A stretch of 11,907 bases of DNA from Flavobacteriales bacterium UBA5692 (GTDB taxonomy: Bacteria; Bacteroidota; Bacteroidia; Flavobacteriales_D; Sanyastnellaceae), in NCBI GenBank assembly GCA_002420235.1, contig DIHQ01000149.1, forward strand, positions 1 through 11,907. The letters are read 5' to 3'. The position numbers and the translations under genes are program-made. Under the pieces are notes generated by a model. That model searched no databases. It saw nothing but the letters and a program-made list of their open reading frames with translations, and was not told where the DNA came from. This document shows, piece after piece, positions 7,202-11,907 of the stretch; the first letter of the stretch is position 1; each line of letters opens with the position of its first letter.

Positions 7202-7687
7202 ATGATTCAACGCATTGAACGGTCTTTCCGGCTTGAAGAATGGCGTGCTAATGAGCTGAAAACGCTCGATCAGCGGTTGCTCGAAGCCGCATATCTTGCC
7301 TGCCAGTCAGCATATTCCCCGTATTCCAAATTCAATGTGGGCGCTGCAGTTCGATTGTCTTCGGGAACCATTGTGCAAGGCAGTAACCAAGAAAATGCGG
7401 CATACCCCAGTGGGCTGTGCGCAGAACGTGTCGCTTTTTTTTCAGCAGGTGCTCAACATCCAAAAGACCCCATCGTAGCGGCGGCCGTTGTCACCGACAG
7501 CTCAATGCCCATATTAGAATTTTCACCTTGTGGCGGTTGCAGACAAGTCATGCTAGAGACAGAGGACCGTCAGGGCTCACCCATTCGCTTCATGATGCAA
7601 ACGGGCGACTCGAACGTTCTAGTCTCGAAAGATGTTGCACAGTTCTTGCCCCTTTCTTTCAAGCTGCCGATTTCGCGCAACCCTTGA
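7202..7687 (+). CDS. cdd: Cytidine deaminase
   Basis: This enzyme deaminates cytidine and deoxycytidine to uridine and deoxyuridine (EC 3.5.4.5). The 161-residue protein carries the complete zinc site of the small tetrameric class: GLCAERVA (71-78, ligand Cys73, catalytic Glu75) and SPCGGCRQV (108-116, ligands Cys110 and Cys113). Substrate-binding blocks are present too: YSKFNVGAA (41-49) and QENAAYPSG (63-71). An N-terminal extension of about 25-30 residues compared with 130-residue bacterial enzymes is usual in Bacteroidota. It is the first gene of the plus-strand salvage run; the next gene starts 24 bases after its stop. A run of eight T (7435-7442) lies in the active-site region, but the frame is intact. 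Confidence 0.95.
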   Translation: MIQRIERSFRLEEWRANELKTLDQRLLEAAYLACQSAYSPYSKFNVGAAVRLSSGTIVQGSNQENAAYPSGLCAERVAFFSAGAQHPKDPIVAAAVVTDSSMPILEFSPCGGCRQVMLETEDRQGSPIRFMMQTGDSNVLVSKDVAQFLPLSFKLPISRNP

Positions 7688-7703
7688 GCGTTCATTACCG
7701 TAT

Positions 7704-7718
7704 ACCGCAGCATGCGGT
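7704..7718 (+). promoter_or_regulatory. Small hairpin spanning the start codon of the outer-membrane candidate gene
   Basis: ACCGCA (7704-7709) and TGCGGT (7713-7718) are exact reverse complements with a three-base loop GCA. The ATG at 7712 has its A in the loop and its TG in the stem, so folding would bury the start codon. A short T-run follows (7718-7721). It could reduce initiation of this gene relative to cdd, or act as a weak terminator. Six base pairs is short enough for chance. Confidence 0.35.
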
Positions 7719-8977
7719 TTTCAAGCCATAATCACTTTCAAAAGCTTATCTACTGTGGAAGTCTTTTTGCGAGTATACTGGCATTTCCTGCTGCGAACTT
7801 TGGCCAGCAATCGCTTCACTTGCTTCAGTTCGATTCAGGTTTAGGTTTTGCCCAAAATCCTGCTCAAAGGGATGGAGGTAAATCTTCTTGGTCAACAGCT
7901 GCTTCGCTCAAAGGGCTTGGCCATGAGCACTTAGGACGAAACGTATTGCATTGGGATGGGGCGATAGAGCTAGAGGAGTACAGCAATCAGCGGGAGGCGA
8001 ATCGATCTCGTTTTGACCTGAACATTGGCATGCGCCGTTCACTCAATAATCGTATCGAAATGGGGATTGTATCCCATGTATTCAATGGGACGGTATGGGA
8101 GCGAAGCCTTCGATTTAAAGAAGAATGGCGAGGGTTTTCTGCAACACACTGGAGTGGTAGATGGTGGATGGCAATGTGTAATGAAGGAAAAACAGGTAAG
8201 CTATATGTCGAAAAACATCAATGGACTTACCAGTCGAACATTGGATTTAGCCGGGAAGAATTTGACGTGGGCGCCGAGATGCGTATTCCTATCTTGACAA
8301 AGGTTCGGGGAAAAGTCCAATTGAACAAAATCGGCCAACAACGAACCCATCACTTGGCCGATATAATTATTGAGTTGAATCACAAGGAAATCCAATTTCG
8401 AAATTGGTTCCTGAGCGAAGGTCCAGTAGGAAATGGTCCGTTCTTTCGTTCCGCAGTGGTTGCAATTGAAGGAGATGGCTGGTCGGGATACCGGCTTTGG
8501 AGAGAAACTGCGGGTGCCTTACGGCTGGAGATGTGCGAGCGTCGCGGCATGACTGTTGGAATTGATTTGGGATGGATGCATCGGGTCGATGCCGTGCGTG
8601 GCACCTACGATGAGGACCGAGCGCTCGTTGGAGCTTGGATTACTGGATCGCATAAGAATTGGGTCGGGAAAGTCCGGTGCACCTGGCATGCCGTAAAAAA
8701 TTCAGGGCAAACCGTTTACAGTGATTTGGGCTGGGCGAATTACAGTTATAATCAAACAATCTGCGAGGGGCGATTGGAACGGATACTATCAGGGGATGTG
8801 GGTGTATTTGCCGCTGGAGGCTTTGATCTTTGGCGTTCAAACGCTTCGCGCATTGGATGGTACCAAAGATCGGATTGGACAACCGCATGGATGCGATGTG
8901 GCGTTTTATGGCAGGGATCAACTGCTCCACGCTGGGATCGGCGCCGCGCTTTGAAACGCAGAATGGTGTTTGAGTAG
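7712..8977 (+). CDS. Uncharacterised Trp-rich envelope protein, probable outer-membrane beta-barrel
   Basis: I do not recognise the family. The 421-residue protein begins with a basic stretch and a hydrophobic segment (about 12-29) that looks like a signal peptide, with cleavage possible near residue 32 (NFGQ/QS). The mature part has no long hydrophobic helix. It shows alternating polar and hydrophobic residues, many Gly-containing turns and 22 Trp residues (about 5 percent), typical of amphipathic strands in an outer-membrane barrel. It lacks a terminal Phe signature (it ends RRRALKRRMVFE). It sits between cdd and nupC with gaps of 24 and 14 bases, inside a nucleoside salvage operon, so a nucleoside channel role analogous to Tsx is an attractive guess; I see no sequence similarity to Tsx. 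It could also be an unrelated envelope protein. The gene is certain enough; the function is not. Confidence 0.75.
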   Translation: MRFSSHNHFQKLIYCGSLFASILAFPAANFGQQSLHLLQFDSGLGFAQNPAQRDGGKSSWSTAASLKGLGHEHLGRNVLHWDGAIELEEYSNQREANRSRFDLNIGMRRSLNNRIEMGIVSHVFNGTVWERSLRFKEEWRGFSATHWSGRWWMAMCNEGKTGKLYVEKHQWTYQSNIGFSREEFDVGAEMRIPILTKVRGKVQLNKIGQQRTHHLADIIIELNHKEIQFRNWFLSEGPVGNGPFFRSAVVAIEGDGWSGYRLWRETAGALRLEMCERRGMTVGIDLGWMHRVDAVRGTYDEDRALVGAWITGSHKNWVGKVRCTWHAVKNSGQTVYSDLGWANYSYNQTICEGRLERILSGDVGVFAAGGFDLWRSNASRIGWYQRSDWTTAWMRCGVLWQGSTAPRWDRRRALKRRMVFE

Positions 8978-8991
8978 CTGACATTCTTCTG

Positions 8992-10275
8992 ATGCATTGT
9001 AGATTCGTTGCCATGACAGTGATAATGAGTCTTGTGGGTATGGTCGTTTTGGTGGGGATTGCTTGTGCGGCTTCGCATAATCGAAAAGCCATTCAACTGC
9101 GCACGGTGCTGGGTGCATTCGGAATTCAGTTGTTCTTTGGTGCGTTCGTTTTGTATTTCCCATTCGGAAAATCACTTCTCATAGCCATTTCAAAAGGTGT
9201 ACAACGTGTTATCGATTATGGAAACGATGGGATAACCTTCATTTTTGGCGGTTTGAATTCCGATCAGATGTTCGAATTATTTGGCGGATCTGGTTTTGTC
9301 TTTGCGATTCGTGTTCTTCCGGTCATCATTTTCTTCTCATCCCTGATTGCTGTTCTTTACCATATCGGTATTATGCAGTGGATTATAAATATTCTCGGCG
9401 GTGGATTGCGACGAGTGTTGGGTACAACACGTGCGGAGTCTCTTTCTGCGACGGCAAATATTTTTGTAGGACAAACGGAGGCACCACTCGTGGTGCGCCC
9501 ATTCATCAAGAATATGACCTCTTCCGAACTATTCGCAGTGATGGTAGGTGGACTCGCTTCGGTCGCAGGGTCGGTACTAGCTGGATATGCTTCCCTTGGG
9601 GTTCCATTGGAATACTTGATTGCCGCGTCATTTATGGCAGCCCCTGGCGGATTGCTATTCGCCAAGCTGATTCATCCGGAGACAGATAAACCAAAGGAGT
9701 TGCTGACTGACGAGGAGATGAATGAAGAGCTCGATGGCCAATCTGTCAATGTCATTGATGCAGCAGCTAATGGCGCAGCCTCGGGGCTCAAGTTGGCCAT
9801 GAACGTAGGTGCTATGTTGTTGGCCTTCGTGGGGTTAATTGCGCTGGTCAACGGCCTATTCAGAGGGGTTGGAGGGTGGTTTGACTACCCTAATCTGACT
9901 CTTGAATTGATCTTGGGATATGCATTTGCACCGTTGGCATTTTTGATAGGTGTCCCATGGAGTGAGGCCATAGTGGCGGGCTCATTTATTGGTCAAAAGC
10001 TAATTGTCAATGAGTTTGTAGCCTACTTAAATTTTGCTCCTTACCTCGTGGAAGGTGCTGATGTGGTCCTGACTGAGAAAACCAAGGCCATTGTGTCTTT
10101 TGCACTTTGCGGATTTGCAAACCTTTCATCAATCGCAATTTTGTTGGGTGGACTGGGGTCTTTGGCGCCGTCGCGACGTCAAGACATCGCGAGATTTGGT
10201 TTAAAGGCTGTACTTGCCGCCACTTTATCCAACCTCATGTCGGCTACCATTGCAGGGCTGTTTTTGTCACTGTAA
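8992..10275 (+). CDS. nupC: NupC-type concentrative nucleoside transporter (CNT family)
   Basis: This inner-membrane symporter couples nucleoside uptake to an ion gradient (Na+ or H+). The 427-residue protein shows the CNT core: SATANIFVGQTEAPLVV (152-168), the NEFVAY motif (340-345) and LCGFANLSSIAIL (372-384). Substrate-site residues known from the Vibrio CNT structure have counterparts here: Gln161, Thr162, Glu163, Glu341, Asn377 and Ser380. Asn156 and Val159 match part of the sodium site, favouring Na+ coupling (inference). Start choice is uncertain: ATG 8992 gives an N-terminus a little longer than usual, and ATG 9013 or 9025 would start at MTVIMSLVGM or MSLVGM, closer to family length. 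It lies 17 bases before deoA and 14 after the envelope-protein gene, so it is likely co-transcribed with both. Confidence 0.94.
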   Translation: MHCRFVAMTVIMSLVGMVVLVGIACAASHNRKAIQLRTVLGAFGIQLFFGAFVLYFPFGKSLLIAISKGVQRVIDYGNDGITFIFGGLNSDQMFELFGGSGFVFAIRVLPVIIFFSSLIAVLYHIGIMQWIINILGGGLRRVLGTTRAESLSATANIFVGQTEAPLVVRPFIKNMTSSELFAVMVGGLASVAGSVLAGYASLGVPLEYLIAASFMAAPGGLLFAKLIHPETDKPKELLTDEEMNEELDGQSVNVIDAAANGAASGLKLAMNVGAMLLAFVGLIALVNGLFRGVGGWFDYPNLTLELILGYAFAPLAFLIGVPWSEAIVAGSFIGQKLIVNEFVAYLNFAPYLVEGADVVLTEKTKAIVSFALCGFANLSSIAILLGGLGSLAPSRRQDIARFGLKAVLAATLSNLMSATIAGLFLSL

Positions 10276-10292
10276 ATCATCGATTTCTTGCC

Positions 10293-11621
10293 ATGTTGAT
10301 ACCGGAAATCATTAGAAATAAGCGTGACGGCCACGCCTTGAGTACCGCGGAGATTCAACGATTTGTTCAAGGAGTGACGGACGAAGAGGTGACGGATGCC
10401 CAAATTGCCGCATTCACCATGGCATCAATTTTTCAGGACATCTCTTACCGAGAGTGTACGGACCTTACACTGGCCATACGCGATTCAGGTAAAGTTCTGA
10501 AGTGGGACGCTGATCGGCTCGGAGGGCCTGTACTGGACAAGCATTCAACCGGAGGTGTGGGCGATACAGTATCGCTTATTCTTGCCCCCATTTTGGCAGC
10601 TTGTGGCGGTTTTGTGCCAATGATTGCTGGTCGGGGCCTGGCGCACACCGGCGGTACAATTGATAAACTGGAATCAATACCTGGCTATGACACGTCACCT
10701 GATGAATCTACTTTTCGCAATGCTGTGCAGGAGTGCGGATTTGCTATCGCTGGCCAAACGGAGGATTTTACTCCTGCTGACCGAAGGATGTACGCGACGC
10801 GCGATGTTACAGCCACGGTTGAGCAGTGCGGTTTAATTACAGCGAGCATTCTTTCGAAGAAACTAGCCGCAGGGTTGGATTCGTTGATCATGGACATTAA
10901 GGTGGGAAATGGAGCCTTTATGAAGGACGTGACGGTTGCCCGTGAGCTGTCGGATTCCCTTTGTTCGGTTGGAACACAAGCTGGCATGCCTACTGAGGCG
11001 CTATTGACCGATATGAATGAACCACTCGCTAATTCCGCTGGTAATGGGCTTGAGGTTAGGGAAGCCATGTGCCTGCTTCGTGGAGAGGTTAAGGGAGGGC
11101 GGTTGTACGACGTGACCAAAGCACTAGCGATTCAAAACGGGTGTCTTTCCGGATTATTTTCATCAGAACGCGAAGGCGATGAGTTCGTTACTCGTGTTTT
11201 GTCCAACGGAGCAGCTGCAGAACACTTCGCTCAATCCATCGCAGCAATGGGAGGTCCTATTGATTTATTAACGAATGCAATGCGCATTTCGAGTGCTCCC
11301 ATTATTCGGCCTGTTATGCCTGCTGAAGAGGATTGGGGAAAGGCCCTGGTCGAGGTAGATACTCGTCAGTTGGGACTTGCAGTAGTTGATTTGGGCGGCG
11401 GAAGAACTCACTCGGGTCAATCCATAGATCACTCTGTGGGGTGCACAAATTGGATGCGCCGCGGGTCGCTGGCGGATTCACAGGTTCCACTTGCGTACAT
11501 ACACGCTCGAAATCAAGTGGATTTCGATCGCGCAGCGCGGCGTATACAGCAAGCCTTTCTTTTTTCGGAAAAATTACAAACGTCTCAGGATGCGATTGTC
11601 ATCGAGCATCGCACAGCCTAA
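10293..11621 (+). CDS. deoA: Thymidine phosphorylase
   Basis: This enzyme reversibly phosphorolyses thymidine (and deoxyuridine) to base plus 2-deoxyribose 1-phosphate (EC 2.4.2.4). With the start at ATG 10293 the product is 442 residues, almost the length of E. coli DeoA (440), and the N-terminus IPEIIRNKRDGHALS aligns directly with it. The phosphate-binding loop KHSTGGVGD is at 83-91. Thymine-site residues corresponding to E. coli Arg171, Ser186 and Lys190 are Arg170, Ser185 and Lys189, and GLAHTGGTIDKLESIPG is at 115-131. The frame is open further upstream to 10107, but that part overlaps nupC out of frame and has no family similarity, so it is not included. Together with cdd and nupC it forms a pyrimidine deoxynucleoside use pathway; the mutase and aldolase for the sugar phosphate are not in view. 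Confidence 0.96.
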   Translation: MLIPEIIRNKRDGHALSTAEIQRFVQGVTDEEVTDAQIAAFTMASIFQDISYRECTDLTLAIRDSGKVLKWDADRLGGPVLDKHSTGGVGDTVSLILAPILAACGGFVPMIAGRGLAHTGGTIDKLESIPGYDTSPDESTFRNAVQECGFAIAGQTEDFTPADRRMYATRDVTATVEQCGLITASILSKKLAAGLDSLIMDIKVGNGAFMKDVTVARELSDSLCSVGTQAGMPTEALLTDMNEPLANSAGNGLEVREAMCLLRGEVKGGRLYDVTKALAIQNGCLSGLFSSEREGDEFVTRVLSNGAAAEHFAQSIAAMGGPIDLLTNAMRISSAPIIRPVMPAEEDWGKALVEVDTRQLGLAVVDLGGGRTHSGQSIDHSVGCTNWMRRGSLADSQVPLAYIHARNQVDFDRAARRIQQAFLFSEKLQTSQDAIVIEHRTA

Positions 11622-11630
11622 GTTTGTCGC

Positions 11631-11907
11631 ATGGTAAAAGTCAAGGTTTTCGACTCTTCAGCTGCGAAAGCATCGAAGCGGCGTGTAGTGGAAGCACCTG
11701 TCACTGATGCAGGTGCTTTTTACGATGTTGTTGACTCCAGAAGAAGCGTTCGAATTTACTCGGATGATCCAGTGCCCGAAGATGTTGTGCGTCGCGCCAT
11801 GGATGCGGCTCTAAAGGCACCCAATTCATCCAATCTTCAAGTTTGGGAAATACACTGGGTTCGTTCAGCGGAGCAAAAGGCGAAATTGGCTCGGTATTGC
11901 TTGGGGC
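11631..11907 (+). CDS. Nitroreductase-family flavoprotein (N-terminal 92 residues; cut by window edge)
   Basis: The frame from ATG 11631 is open to the window end. The N-terminal FMN-binding signature of the nitroreductase superfamily is clear: FYDVVDSRRSVRIY (30-43), DDPVPEDVVRRAMDAAL (45-61) and APNSSNLQVWE (63-73). These proteins use FMN and NAD(P)H to reduce varied substrates; the substrate cannot be told from this part. The ATG lies 9 bases after deoA, so it probably belongs to the same operon, although a link to nucleoside metabolism is not established for this family. About 36 residues precede RRSVR, more than in many relatives, so a start at GTG 11688 is possible. A terminator-like hairpin lies within the early coding region. 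Confidence 0.85.
   Translation, partial: MVKVKVFDSSAAKASKRRVVEAPVTDAGAFYDVVDSRRSVRIYSDDPVPEDVVRRAMDAALKAPNSSNLQVWEIHWVRSAEQKAKLARYCLG
11691..11721 (+). terminator. Terminator-like hairpin with T-run inside the early nitroreductase coding region
   Basis: AAGCACCTG (11692-11700) and CAGGTGCTT (11710-11718) form a nine-pair perfect stem with a nine-base loop, extendable by one G-T pair (11691/11719). T-run 11717-11721 begins in the stem's 3' arm. This is the form of an intrinsic terminator, but it covers codons 21-31 of the nitroreductase frame. Ribosomes translating the gene would prevent it from folding, so it could act as an attenuator at the operon end. It may also simply be coding sequence that happens to be palindromic. 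Confidence 0.45.

Noticed and set aside
8640..9092. Minus-strand frame of 150 codons opposite the envelope-protein and nupC genes
   Set aside because: It is antisense to two well-supported genes, its product is rich in Arg, Pro, Ser and His as expected for a shadow frame, and it has no recognisable domain.
10274..10286. Weak inverted repeat AAATC/GATTT between nupC and deoA
   Set aside because: A five-pair, AT-rich stem without a T-run is too weak for a terminator or regulatory hairpin.
10107..10292. In-frame upstream extension of deoA by 62 codons
   Set aside because: It overlaps nupC in another frame, has no resemblance to the DeoA N-terminus, and the family-length protein starts at ATG 10293.

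Overview
The window looks like chromosomal DNA from a Bacteroidota bacterium, most likely a marine or aquatic member of Flavobacteriales (a Cryomorphaceae-like lineage is a guess). Three things point that way: a giant surface protein ending in a type IX secretion (T9SS) type B 'gliding motility-associated' C-terminal domain, a short AMP nucleosidase of the Bacteroidota type, and genes that lack clear Shine-Dalgarno sequences. No rRNA, tRNA, CRISPR array, insertion sequence or phage gene was seen.

Left part (1-5606, all minus strand, transcribed right to left). This is a three-gene unit. First comes a 1131-residue T9SS-exported protein: signal peptide, IgGFc-binding-like N-terminal domain, seven Ig-like repeats and a type B sorting domain. 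It overlaps by four bases (ATGA) with a Brp/Blh-family membrane protein, which in known cases is a beta-carotene 15,15'-dioxygenase that makes retinal. Twenty-six bases later begins a second surface protein paralogous to the first; it runs off the left edge. A retinal-forming enzyme coupled to two paralogous surface proteins, with no rhodopsin gene in view, is the most unusual arrangement here.

Middle part (5607-6376). A 91-base divergent region separates the surface-protein operon from a 130-residue orphan gene of unknown function. A gene-free stretch of 286 bases follows, which may hold the remnant of a second small gene.

Right part (6377-11907). This is a nucleoside salvage locus. AMP nucleosidase (amn) is on the minus strand, divergent from a compact plus-strand run: cytidine deaminase (cdd), an uncharacterised Trp-rich protein with a signal peptide that is probably in the outer membrane, a NupC-type concentrative nucleoside transporter, thymidine phosphorylase (deoA) and the start of a nitroreductase-family protein cut by the right edge. 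Gaps of 9-24 bases suggest one operon. In the inferred scheme NupC imports nucleosides across the inner membrane, Cdd deaminates (deoxy)cytidine, and DeoA phosphorolyses thymidine and deoxyuridine to base plus deoxyribose-1-phosphate. Amn releases adenine and ribose-5-phosphate from AMP. The unknown envelope protein is a candidate outer-membrane partner of the transporter. Hairpins at its start codon and in the early nitroreductase coding region may tune expression within the operon.
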